From contig OY763325.1 in NCBI GenBank assembly GCA_963667315.1, positions 2,976,001 through 3,040,000 on the forward strand: a stretch of DNA of 64,000 nt. Reading direction: 5' to 3'. Within the stretch, counting starts at the first letter, position 1. Each line of letters opens with the position of its first letter. This document shows, in pieces, positions 1 to 8,245 of this stretch. The position numbers and the translations under genes were made by a program. The notes under the pieces are model-generated. The model ran no database searches. It was not told where the DNA came from and saw nothing but the letters and a program-made list of their open reading frames with translations. The stretch comes from DAINPP01 sp963667315 (GTDB lineage: Bacteria > Thermotogota > Thermotogae > MWEM01).

Positions 1-2
1 TA

Positions 3-359
3 CCTAAAACATTAGAATTTTCTAGATCATTGCTTCTACTTAAACATTATAAGATGATTAACAACGATAAGAATATAATTGTTCCAATAATTGATATAAA
101 TAGAGACAATGAGTTGATTGAATTTATTCAGAAAATAAGTGATGAATTAGCAGAAAAAGCATTAATCCCTAATTTATCCGTTAACAATTCGGCCAAATAC
201 AATCATGGTATTGTAAGACTTGTTATGGAAAGTACTGTTGATCTCTTAATTGAATATGAGGTCATTGATGAAGTGAATAAAAGCAACGATAGTATTCTTT
301 ACAAATGGATTTTCAGGAATTATTCTTATTCAGATATTATGAAATTTGAAAATAATTAA
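3..359 (+). CDS. C-terminal part of an unrecognised protein, cut by the left edge
   Basis: The reading frame is open from the first complete codon of the window to a TAA at 357-359, so this is the 3' part of a longer gene and not a short protein starting internally. About 118 residues are visible. They are rich in Ile, Asn and Asp with a charged C-terminal region (ending YSDIMKFENN). I see no catalytic motif and do not recognise the family. The SDR gene starts 13 bases after the stop, so the two are probably co-transcribed. The DNA here is visibly more AT-rich than the genes after 1127, which may point to a different origin. Confidence 0.6.
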   Translation, partial: PKTLEFSRSLLLLKHYKMINNDKNIIVPIIDINRDNELIEFIQKISDELAEKALIPNLSVNNSAKYNHGIVRLVMESTVDLLIEYEVIDEVNKSNDSILYKWIFRNYSYSDIMKFENN

Positions 360-372
360 TAAGGTGACTATA

Positions 373-1104
373 ATGGATAGACTTGTTATAATTACAGGTG
401 CTTCTTCGGGAATTGGAGCGGGTATCTTGCAAAAGTTTAAAAGTGAAGAGTATAAAATCATTGCGATAGATAAACAGCCAATGGCAAGTGACTTTGCCAA
501 AGATGTTTATTTCTATCAAATGGATATCACAAAAGAAGAGGAAGTCCGAAAAGTTTATGAAGATATTTCAACAAAAACGGATCACGTTGATGTTGTTGTG
601 AATTCTGCTGGAACAATAGAAAAGAATGCAGGGATTGAACGGCTAAACAATGCTGAGTTTAAGCGGACTCTTGATATTAATCTAATAGGGTCTTTTTTAA
701 TCTGTAAATTTTCAATTCCTTTCTTAAAACAATCATTATCACCAAGCATCATAAACATTGGTTCAATAAGAGGGCTTCATTCGAGAAGTCAGTATTTGGC
801 ATACAGTTCTTCTAAAGCTGCCTTGTTAAGTCTTACATATAATTTGGCAAAGGAGTTGGCAAAATTCAAAATACGGGTTAATATGGTATCTCCGGGAAGT
901 GTCGTAGGAACAGGGTTCTGGGATATGCAGAACGATAAACCAATAGATCTGCCAACAAAGATGCAACTTATCAATGCATCCCCTTTGAAAAAACTTACAA
1001 CAGCTAAAGCAATTGCAAATGCCGTTAGTTTTTTAGCTTCTGAAGAAGCTGATAATATTACCGGAATTGATTTAAAAATAGATACTGGAATATCGTTAGG
1101 TTAA
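373..1104 (+). CDS. Short-chain dehydrogenase/reductase (SDR)
   Basis: A classical SDR of 243 residues, the usual family length. The Rossmann nucleotide-binding motif TGASSGIG is at residues 8-15. An NSAG motif follows at about residue 77, then the catalytic Ser in the INIGSIRG segment and the YSSSK active site (Tyr and Lys spaced four apart). The C-terminal ITGIDLKIDTG segment matches the usual SDR ending. The family oxidises or reduces alcohols and ketones, often on sugars, with NAD(P)H; the substrate cannot be told. An in-frame TTG exists upstream at 346, but the ATG at 373 has the better ribosome binding site (AAGGTGA) and starts directly with the Rossmann strand. Confidence 0.85.
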   Translation: MDRLVIITGASSGIGAGILQKFKSEEYKIIAIDKQPMASDFAKDVYFYQMDITKEEEVRKVYEDISTKTDHVDVVVNSAGTIEKNAGIERLNNAEFKRTLDINLIGSFLICKFSIPFLKQSLSPSIINIGSIRGLHSRSQYLAYSSSKAALLSLTYNLAKELAKFKIRVNMVSPGSVVGTGFWDMQNDKPIDLPTKMQLINASPLKKLTTAKAIANAVSFLASEEADNITGIDLKIDTGISLG

Positions 1105-1126
1105 TCTCAAATCATGGAGGAAAAAA

Positions 1127-2062
1127 ATGTACAAGATAGAACATCTATCCAAAAGTTTCGACAAGGGAAGAATCGAAGCGAATAAAGACATCAGTTTTGA
1201 GATTCAGGAAGGGGAGATTTTCGGTTTTCTCGGACCGAATGGAGCCGGGAAGACAACGTTGATCAAACAGATGATCGGTTTACTGAAACCGGATTCCGGT
1301 AACATTCATTTTTACGATGTGGATGTTTTAAAAAAACCTCAATTGTTGACCGATTTTGTAGGTTATATGCCGCAGAAGATTGGTGCCTTGCGTGATTTAT
1401 CCATACGAGAGGCCTTGAATGTGACGGGGAAGATAAAAGGTTGTGGCAGTAAATCCCTGAAAAAAGAGATTGACTCACTGCTTGAAGAATTTGGCTTAAA
1501 GAAGGTTGAAAAATCTCTTTTAAAGAATCTTTCCGGGGGACAGAGCCGACTGGTGGCATTTTGTACTTGTTTGATCGGTAATCCGCGGATTGTTTTTCTG
1601 GATGAACCGACAAATGATATTGACCCGGTTATTCGAAAGTTGATCTGGGAAAAGATTCAATACATCAACAAAGTGCAGAAGGTGACCGTTATTCTGGTTA
1701 CACATAATGTCATTGAAGCGGAAAAAGTGATGGAAAAGGTCGCCGTGATCAACGATGGACAGATTCAGTATATTGGAACGGTCAACGAATTCAAACACAG
1801 GGTCTCTCATGAGCTTAAGGCAACGATAGAGTTTTCAAATAACGTTGAAAATATCCAAGGAATTCTTTCTGATAGTAACAAGAAATATCATTTCTCAGGT
1901 GATTACAAATGCAGTATTTTTGTCAAAGATGAAAGCGAATTGAAAAATCTGATAGATGATATTTTAAACAAGGCGGGTTTTAACGCCATAGAAAAATTCA
2001 ACCTCAGCTTTCCCACTTTGGAAGATGCCTATGTTTCTCTGTTTAAAAAGGGGGAAAAGTAA
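1127..2062 (+). CDS. ABC transporter ATP-binding protein (ABC-2 type)
   Basis: This 311-residue ATPase has Walker A GPNGAGKTT at about residue 38, the Q-loop, the signature LSGGQ at about 136, Walker B IVFLDEPTND and the switch His in VTHNV. A C-terminal extension of about 80 residues follows the nucleotide-binding domain, as in exporter ATPases of the drug or lantibiotic type. The stop codon abuts the ATG of the membrane partner at 2063, so the pair is translationally coupled. A GGAGG ribosome binding site precedes the ATG. The exported substrate is unknown. Confidence 0.9.
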   Translation: MYKIEHLSKSFDKGRIEANKDISFEIQEGEIFGFLGPNGAGKTTLIKQMIGLLKPDSGNIHFYDVDVLKKPQLLTDFVGYMPQKIGALRDLSIREALNVTGKIKGCGSKSLKKEIDSLLEEFGLKKVEKSLLKNLSGGQSRLVAFCTCLIGNPRIVFLDEPTNDIDPVIRKLIWEKIQYINKVQKVTVILVTHNVIEAEKVMEKVAVINDGQIQYIGTVNEFKHRVSHELKATIEFSNNVENIQGILSDSNKKYHFSGDYKCSIFVKDESELKNLIDDILNKAGFNAIEKFNLSFPTLEDAYVSLFKKGEK

Positions 2063-2866
2063 ATGCAGAACACAATTTCAAATGGCAAGGTTCAAATTGC
2101 AAAGAAGAGTTTCTTTCAGTATATAAAGACTGGGTTTGCCAATTATTTTCACCTGGTTTTTATTAGATGGGCGAATATCCGAAACGAGTGGTATTTTCAC
2201 TTTTTGATGACACCGTTAATTCCACTGGGATTGATTGTCTTCCTGAAATTCACGGGAGCGGTCAGAACACCGGAAGAGGCCTTGTACGTCACAGCGGGAA
2301 ATACGATCATGACGTTAATCATCGGACCGATGCAATCTATGGCAAATGATCTGGCTTTGAACAAGGAACGACGGGATTTCGATTTTCTTGCCCTGTTGCC
2401 CATATCCAGATTACAACTGATACTGGCGTATACAACCGTCAGCACATTGTTTACCTTCCCGGGAATGTTGATCACGTTATTTATCGGAAAGGTGTGGTTT
2501 GGATTCCCAATGGAATTCAACCTCTTTGTCTTCATCATCATGCTGTTATCCGCTCTCTCCATGGTTGGTCTGGGTGTTATGATCGGTGTCAATTCAAGGA
2601 GTATTCACCATGCCAACATCATCAACGCTATCCTTACGGCAATGGTTACCTTTATGTCTCCGGTTCTGGTTCAGGAAAATCATCTGCCGGTATTTTTAAG
2701 ATATATCTCAAAGGTCTTCCCGACAACTTATTCGGCCAGTGCCTTTCGTTTGGCATTAAATGGAGACATTGGAAATGAGTTGTATTTTAATCTGTTTGTG
2801 CTTCTCAGCTTTACGGTTGTTTTCTTGTTTATCGCTGTCAGGAAGATTGACTGGAGGAGTAAGTAA
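2063..2866 (+). CDS. ABC-2 type transporter permease
   Basis: An integral membrane protein of 267 residues with about six hydrophobic helices, for example FLMTPLIPLGLIVFL, AGNTIMTLIIGPMQ, LFVFIIMLLSALSMVGLGV and LFVLLSFTVVFLFIAV. The overall pattern is that of ABC-2 permeases of two-gene exporters. It is the membrane half of the transporter whose ATPase ends one base upstream. It is the last gene of the operon and is followed by a clear terminator at 2932. Confidence 0.85.
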   Translation: MQNTISNGKVQIAKKSFFQYIKTGFANYFHLVFIRWANIRNEWYFHFLMTPLIPLGLIVFLKFTGAVRTPEEALYVTAGNTIMTLIIGPMQSMANDLALNKERRDFDFLALLPISRLQLILAYTTVSTLFTFPGMLITLFIGKVWFGFPMEFNLFVFIIMLLSALSMVGLGVMIGVNSRSIHHANIINAILTAMVTFMSPVLVQENHLPVFLRYISKVFPTTYSASAFRLALNGDIGNELYFNLFVLLSFTVVFLFIAVRKIDWRSK

Positions 2867-2931
2867 GTTTCTTAATTCAGAAAACTCAATTTGTAGTTTG
2901 AGGCAATTGTATAACAAAGTTCCTTTTTCTT

Positions 2932-2965
2932 GCAGTATCCTTTAATGAATGGATACTGCTTTTTT
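2932..2965 (+). terminator. Rho-independent terminator of the ABC-2 operon
   Basis: A perfect 9-bp stem (GCAGTATCC/GGATACTGC) with a 10-base loop is followed by six T. It ends transcription of the ABC pair. The group II intron begins at the base after the T-run, which is the usual target architecture for group IIC introns. Confidence 0.9.
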
Positions 2966-5068
2966 GTTTGCCGGGCATGTTTATTGAGCCGGAATGCTGA
3001 AAGAAGTATTCACCGCCGAACCGATAGGAAGGGAAGCCGAGGGCAAGTGCGTTGTCAGTGATGACAGGGTGCGAAGGAAGCCGCAGGTGGAATTGGGAAC
3101 ATAGCACAAGCGAACTGAGGATGGCTTAACAGGAGGATAACCTTGCAAAAAGTGGGAAAGTCCAAAAGATCGGGAATTCTGTTAAGTTTAGACAGATGGG
3201 TTCCAATTCAGGCAGATAGACTTAACCCGGGAAGATCTGTACCTTCTTTTTTTTGAAAAAAAAAGTAAGGCAGAACAAGTTGAAAGACAAGGTAAGCTGA
3301 TGAGGTGCAGATTGCAGATGAGTCCGTAGTAGTGTTGAAGCGCGGTGAAAGCCGATGCGACATTGTACGAAAAAAAATCATCGGATTTTTTTTAGGATAC
3401 AATGGGTCGCTCAGAGCCAAAAGCCTGAGAGATTGCGAAGGGACGAAGGTAAACGGAAATTGAAACGAAAAGGCAAAAGAAATTCTGTAAAGGAAAGAGA
3501 ACGAAAGCTGAGATGCTGACGGGAACGTACACGGCAGTGGATAAAACCAACTGAAGGACACGTCCGTCCAATGGAGTAGGAACTGGAAACAGTAAGATTG
3601 CCTGAGAGCTAGAGACGCTGTGGAAGGAAACCGAAGGAACCATGCAGAATTAAACTTAACCCTTGACGGGACAATACAGAATTTAAGGGGAAAAAAGATG
3701 AAGAAATGGTATAGCCTAATAGATAAAATCTATCAACAGGAAAATCTAATAGAAGCGTACAAACGTGTAAGACGCAACAAAGGGGCACCGGGAATAGATG
3801 GTGTAACTGTTGGAGCATACGGAGAAAAACTCCATGAAAACACGGAAGAACTTCATCATGAACTCAAAGCGGGAACATACAAACCAAGCGCAGTAAAACG
3901 TGTAGAAATCCCAAAACCAGATGGAAACAGCAGACCACTGGGAATACCGACAGTGAGAGACAGAGTGGTACAGCAGGCGATGCTGAACGTCCTGCAACCG
4001 ATCTTTGAACCGGCCTTTCATCCGTCAAGCTATGGATACCGCCCCGGCGGAAGCTGTCAGAAAGCCGTTGCCAAAGCAGAACGATTCATGAATCGCTACG
4101 GACTGGAACATGTCGTAGCCATGGACCTATCCAAATGCTTTGACAGGCTTGATCACGAACAAATCATCAAAAGCGTGAACCGCAAAGTGAGTGATGGAAA
4201 AGTGCTCAAGCTGATCAGACAATTCCTGAAAACAGGAATCATGAGAAATGGCAAGTACGAAACAACCGAAGTGGGAAGTCCGCAGGGGGGAGTGATCTCA
4301 CCTCTGTTGGCAAACATCTATCTGGACGAATTCGATCAGAAGATGAAAAGAAAAGGAATCCGAATCGTCAGATATGCAGATGACATCCTTATCTTTGCGA
4401 GAAGTCCAAGAGGCGCACGGAAGAACTTGCAAATCGCAAAAGAGATACTTGAAGATGAACTCAAACTCACGATAAACGAGGAAAAGACGAAGATAACACA
4501 AGTAACCAAAGGAGTAGAATACCTTGGATTTGTCATCAGAAGACGAACCATCAGTATTAATCCCAAAAGAATCAAACGATTCAAAGATAAAATCCGGGAA
4601 TTAACGCCCAGAACACATGGGATAAACGTTGAAAGCATGATCAAAAGACTGAATTCAGTGATAAGAGGCTGGGCAAACTACTTCAGAATAGCGAATTGCA
4701 AAACACTCTATCAGAAACTTGCAGAATGGATCAGACGACGCTTGCGCATGAAACAAATGAAAGAATGGAAAAGTTGGAAACCACTGTTTAAAACACTGAG
4801 AAGAAATGGGTATACGGGAGAATACAAGAAGATTTCCATGACAAGATGGAGAAATTCTGTCAGTCCTCTTATTCACCGAGCCATACCGAATAAATGGTTT
4901 GATGACAATGGACTGATAAATCTTGGAACGTATGAAACCGGAATTCTGTCACATTATTTTGAGTAACAAGTGATATCGTTTACCAGGAGCCGTATACGAG
5001 GCCCGTACGTACGGTTCTGTGAGAGGGATGATGCTTGGGGGGATACCCCAAGCATCACTCTACTCGAT
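2966..5068 (+). mobile_element. Group IIC intron with internal maturase
   Basis: The 5' end GTTTGCCGGGCATG resembles the start of the Oceanobacillus iheyensis IIC intron as I remember it (GUGUGCCCGGCAUG). A second match is the TTAACCCGGGAAGATCTG segment near 3220. The maturase sits in domain IV. Domain V is at about 4987-5018 (GAGCCGTA ... TACGGTTC). Domain VI follows as a GATGCTTGGGG/CCCCAAGCATC hairpin with a bulged-A context (CTCTACTC). The 3' end is placed after CTCGAT at 5068, giving the expected terminal AY. The length of about 2.1 kb and the insertion just after a terminator both fit class IIC. The 5' boundary is well supported; the 3' boundary may be off by a base or two. Confidence 0.85.
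3698..4966 (+). CDS. ltrA: Group II intron reverse transcriptase/maturase
   Basis: The intron-encoded protein has 422 residues when started at the ATG 3698, which follows an AAGGGG site; the frame is open back to a GTG at 3620. The reverse transcriptase core shows NKGAPGIDGVTV (RT0/1), IPTVRDRVVQQA, SSYGYRPG, VAMDLSKCFD, the SPQGGVISPLLANIYL block and the catalytic RYADD box. The maturase (X) domain follows with RGWANYFRI and PNKWFDDNGL. No HNH endonuclease zinc motif is present at the C-terminus, as expected for the short IIC class. The protein splices the intron RNA and copies it into DNA during retrohoming. Confidence 0.92.
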   Translation: MKKWYSLIDKIYQQENLIEAYKRVRRNKGAPGIDGVTVGAYGEKLHENTEELHHELKAGTYKPSAVKRVEIPKPDGNSRPLGIPTVRDRVVQQAMLNVLQPIFEPAFHPSSYGYRPGGSCQKAVAKAERFMNRYGLEHVVAMDLSKCFDRLDHEQIIKSVNRKVSDGKVLKLIRQFLKTGIMRNGKYETTEVGSPQGGVISPLLANIYLDEFDQKMKRKGIRIVRYADDILIFARSPRGARKNLQIAKEILEDELKLTINEEKTKITQVTKGVEYLGFVIRRRTISINPKRIKRFKDKIRELTPRTHGINVESMIKRLNSVIRGWANYFRIANCKTLYQKLAEWIRRRLRMKQMKEWKSWKPLFKTLRRNGYTGEYKKISMTRWRNSVSPLIHRAIPNKWFDDNGLINLGTYETGILSHYFE

Positions 5069-5246
5069 ATGAAGATGTCTCACATAATTTTATAGATCGT
5101 TTCTATTGTTTTACCATCTATAGCAATTACTTTTTGTATAGTTTCTATTCTAGAAAATCAAAATCCTTCAAAGTAACCTATGTTACTGAATTCTTTTCTC
5201 CTTTCAATTAAAATAGAATCAAATAAAGAAAAAAGGAGAGATAGAG
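5069..5246 (+). other. 3' exon and upstream region of the ferredoxin gene
   Basis: This AT-rich stretch starts with what would have followed the ABC-2 terminator before the intron inserted. I see no gene in it. The only clear signal is the AAAGGAGAGATAG ribosome binding site just before the ATG at 5247. Confidence 0.4.
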
Positions 5247-6014
5247 ATGAAGAGGAAAATAATCAACATAGACAGGGATAAGTGTAACGGTTGCGGCCTT
5301 TGTGTGGAGGCGTGTCATGAAGGGGCTATTGCCATGGTGGATGGTAAGGCAAAGCTGATATCCGATCAATATTGTGACGGCCTTGGCGATTGTCTGCCAG
5401 CATGTCCTGTGGATGCCATAAAGATTGAGGAGAGAGAGGCAGCGGCGTACAATGAGGAACTCGTTAAACAGAAGGCGTCTGAGAGAGAAGCATCAAAAGA
5501 AAAGGAGCAGAAGATAAAGATTAAGGTGAAAACGATGAAAACAAGTCATGGTGGCGGTTGTCCGGGAAGCAGAGCGATGAAGATAGAACAGAATAAAACG
5601 ACAGACGTTCAGTCAAAATCATCAGCTGTTGAAGCTCCTGTAGAGATGAAATCCCAACTTTCACAGTGGCCGGTTCAGCTTTCACTGATAAATCCGGCGG
5701 CGAGTTATCTTGAAGATGCCGATATATTGATAGCGGCTGATTGTGTGGCGTATGCCTATGGGAATTTTCACAATGAGTTTATAAAGGACAAGGTAACGAT
5801 TATCGGTTGTCCGAAGCTCGATGATAATCAGTATTATGAGGAGAAGTTGACGCAGATGTTCTCAAGCCATCAGGTTAGGAGTATCACGGTTGTCCGGATG
5901 GAAGTGCCTTGTTGTGGTGGGATTATTCGATCGGTTAAGAATGCTATTTTGAAATCGGGGAATATCGTGCCTTATTCCGAGGTTGTTATTGGGATTGATG
6001 GGTCTAAAAGATAG
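5247..6014 (+). CDS. 4Fe-4S dicluster ferredoxin-like protein
   Basis: At the N-terminus of this 255-residue protein are two clusters of cysteines, CNGCGLCVEACHEG and CDGLGDCLPACPVDA, which should bind two [4Fe-4S] centres. A Lys/Glu-rich linker (about residues 65-100) follows. The C-terminal domain (about 130-255) contains SQWPVQLSLINP, a DCVAYAYG segment, IIGCPKLDD and VPCCGG, with further cysteines that may bind metal or act in redox. This arrangement is known from anaerobes, often near hybrid-cluster protein genes, where an electron-carrier role is assumed. Here it is monocistronic and convergent with the MATE gene, so its partner is not visible. Confidence 0.75.
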   Translation: MKRKIINIDRDKCNGCGLCVEACHEGAIAMVDGKAKLISDQYCDGLGDCLPACPVDAIKIEEREAAAYNEELVKQKASEREASKEKEQKIKIKVKTMKTSHGGGCPGSRAMKIEQNKTTDVQSKSSAVEAPVEMKSQLSQWPVQLSLINPAASYLEDADILIAADCVAYAYGNFHNEFIKDKVTIIGCPKLDDNQYYEEKLTQMFSSHQVRSITVVRMEVPCCGGIIRSVKNAILKSGNIVPYSEVVIGIDGSKR

Positions 6015-6028
6015 ATTTGAATTGAAAT

Positions 6029-7513
6029 TTACACCGAATCCTGCTGAGACAGTGCTTTGTTGTCAGCCTTATCGGCAAGCAGTTCCACGACGATACCGGC
6101 AGGTGTTTCACTGTGTTCTCCCTGTGCGGCAAGGCGCGTTCTTTCGGCGTGTTTTTCCCAGTTTCCCTTTGAATATAGATACAGCTTGATCAGTCCTCTG
6201 AAAATCATATCGATCATCATACCGGACCATGCGCCAAGGAGTCCCAAGTCGAAATAATTCACCAGGATAAAGCCAACCGGAATTCTGATCCCCCATATGG
6301 CGATCAGTGTGATGTACATCGGTGTTTTGGTATCTCCTACCCCTCTCAAGGCGCCTGTCATGACGAAATCGGTGGCGAGGAAGAACTGGAAGAGACCCAG
6401 AATTCTGACCGGTAATACCGCTTCGGATATGATGATGGCATCTGAGGTGAAGAGTCGGATCAAGAGTTCAGGGAATAGTGTGATGAATATACCAATCGTT
6501 ACCATCAGTAGTGTTCCGATAACCCAGCCCTGTCTTACGGCTCCCAGCATCGTGTTTCTTTCATTCTTGCCGTTATAGATACCGACAAGTGTTGTGATGG
6601 CAACGGAAACACCGTACCCGGGCATAAATGAAATGGATTCGATATTGATGCCTATTCTGTGAGCCGCATACGCCTGGGCGCCTGCGATGATCAAGATATT
6701 AGCAAAGACCAGAGCGCCCACACTGAAGATAAGGTTTTCAAGTGCTGTGGGGATGCCTATTTTTAATAGTTTTTTGATTCTATCAAGACTGAATTTGATT
6801 CTCCCATGTCCAAGCATGGATAATCGTTCCGATTTCAAACAGGCGATCAGCAGGATGAACGTTCCAATGAATCTGGAAATGACGGTTGCGATAGCTGCAC
6901 CTTCCGCACCGAGTTCTGCAAACCCGAAATGACCGAAGATCAGGGCGTAATCCAGGAAAACGTTGACAGAATTGGCGATTCCTACCGCGATCATGGGTGT
7001 TTTTGTGTTTCCGCTTCCTCTCAGTATTGCGGAGAGGATAAACATGGAGGAAAATCCTATACCGCCAAACAGAATGATCTTAAGATACGCATTCGCAATA
7101 TTTCCAATATCCGCCTCAACACCGGGGAAAAGGTTGAGCATGATCCCAGAGAACAGGGCGGTAATCGTAATGATTCCCCCGAGTATGAGTGCCATGTATA
7201 AGCCGTTCCAAGCTGTTAATCGAACGGATTTTTTATCACCGATTCCAATAGCGTTTGAGATGAGTACCGTTGCTCCAATAGCGATAGCCATAAATGCGGC
7301 CTGAAAGATGAACAGGATCTGATTTGCCATTCCGGCGGCCGTCATGGCTGTCCAATGCAAGTGACCGAGGAACGCCGTATCAACGATACCCAAAATCATC
7401 TGCAGAACATTTTCACCCATCGCGGGGAGTGCCAGCGAAAATACCTCTTTTCTTATTATTTTCTTTTTATCGTCTTCTAAATAGTTCTTAAATAATGAGT
7501 ATTTTAAATTCAT
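6029..7513 (-). CDS. MATE family multidrug efflux transporter
   Basis: This 494-residue protein has about twelve hydrophobic segments in two similar halves. It begins the membrane part with FSLALPAMGENVLQMILGIVD, a typical first MATE helix carrying the conserved Pro. Family signatures include VDTAFLGHL, the GSGNTKTPM motif near helix 5 of the first half and the matching RGVGDTKTPM motif in the second half. Such proteins export cationic drugs or metabolites using a Na+ or H+ gradient. No strong Shine-Dalgarno lies before the chosen ATG, so the exact start is less certain than the identity. It is transcribed towards the ferredoxin gene, only 14 bases away. Confidence 0.9.
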   Translation of the reverse strand: MNLKYSLFKNYLEDDKKKIIRKEVFSLALPAMGENVLQMILGIVDTAFLGHLHWTAMTAAGMANQILFIFQAAFMAIAIGATVLISNAIGIGDKKSVRLTAWNGLYMALILGGIITITALFSGIMLNLFPGVEADIGNIANAYLKIILFGGIGFSSMFILSAILRGSGNTKTPMIAVGIANSVNVFLDYALIFGHFGFAELGAEGAAIATVISRFIGTFILLIACLKSERLSMLGHGRIKFSLDRIKKLLKIGIPTALENLIFSVGALVFANILIIAGAQAYAAHRIGINIESISFMPGYGVSVAITTLVGIYNGKNERNTMLGAVRQGWVIGTLLMVTIGIFITLFPELLIRLFTSDAIIISEAVLPVRILGLFQFFLATDFVMTGALRGVGDTKTPMYITLIAIWGIRIPVGFILVNYFDLGLLGAWSGMMIDMIFRGLIKLYLYSKGNWEKHAERTRLAAQGEHSETPAGIVVELLADKADNKALSQQDSV

Positions 7514-7707
7514 GACACAATTGTACAGTCTTAAGTTAAAAATAGCAATTAATTTGAAAATATAAATTTGTTACTATTGTTTGTAAGGATTCCGAATCTA
7601 ACTTTTTGAGTAAAGACTGCCCTTAAAATGAATAGCTGAGATAAAGGATAAAAAGAGTTAGTTGTTTTTACGTCTGAATACTATAACGTATTTGTAAGGA
7701 GGCAAAC

Positions 7708-8208
7708 ATGTCAAGAATACTAGGGATTTTGGATTACGCGTTGGCAAGAGAAGAAGATGGAAGGGCCTTTTATCTGGCACAAACGGACAAGGTAAAAAGT
7801 AAAGATGTTAAGGATTTGTTTATCCATTTAGGTGAGATGGAAAGTGATCATGTTGATTACATCAGTACTTTGATCGAAAAGGTAAAGGACGGAAAAGGTA
7901 TTCAGTCCTCCGACGTTTTAAGCGATGAAGAAAATTTTTTTGCTGAGCGATATGAAACGGAGTTACCTGCCGGAAGGCATGCCGAGCTTGCGTCCGATAT
8001 TTCCGTATTGAGGATGGCGTATCTCATCGAGCATGATTTTATGCTGTATTATAAAAAGGCTTCGGAAAATGCTGAAACAGAAGCTGAAAAAGACATATTG
8101 AATCATCTTTGCAATTGGGAAAAGGGGCATCGAGACATGGTTCAGAAACTTTACGATGAAAAAATGAAAGCTTATTGGGATGAAATGGGCTTTGAGCCGT
8201 TGTACTAA
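7708..8208 (+). CDS. Ferritin-like diiron (rubrerythrin-type) protein
   Basis: A helical protein of 166 residues. Candidate diiron ligands are the EE pair at about 15-16, the EMESDH segment (ExxH pattern) at about 47-52, the EHDF segment around 110 and EKGH near 140. This four-helix pattern is that of rubrerythrin and YciE-like ferritin domains. The C-terminal rubredoxin Cys4 domain of classical rubrerythrin is absent, so electron delivery must come from elsewhere. The usual role is peroxide detoxification or iron handling in anaerobes. A strong AAGGAGG site precedes the ATG, and a 13-bp terminator follows the stop. Confidence 0.75.
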   Translation: MSRILGILDYALAREEDGRAFYLAQTDKVKSKDVKDLFIHLGEMESDHVDYISTLIEKVKDGKGIQSSDVLSDEENFFAERYETELPAGRHAELASDISVLRMAYLIEHDFMLYYKKASENAETEAEKDILNHLCNWEKGHRDMVQKLYDEKMKAYWDEMGFEPLY

Positions 8209-8209
8209 T

Positions 8210-8241
8210 AATAATGCCCCTCTTTTGGGAGGGGCATTATT
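8210..8241. terminator. Bidirectional terminator between convergent genes
   Basis: A perfect 13-bp inverted repeat (AATAATGCCCCTC and its complement) with a 6-base loop lies between the ends of the ferritin-like gene and the ABC-F gene. It is flanked by A/T-rich arms usable in both directions. Confidence 0.85.
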
Positions 8242-8245
8242 CGTT

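Noticed and set aside
3048..3073. Two GTGCG motifs as possible group II intron 5' ends
   Set aside because: The longer GTTTGCCGGGCATG match directly after the terminator T-run fits class IIC better; these motifs lie inside domain I.
3208..3818. Minus-strand open frames over the intron 5' half
   Set aside because: Low-complexity Ser/Phe-rich translations with no ribosome binding sites, opposite structured intron RNA.
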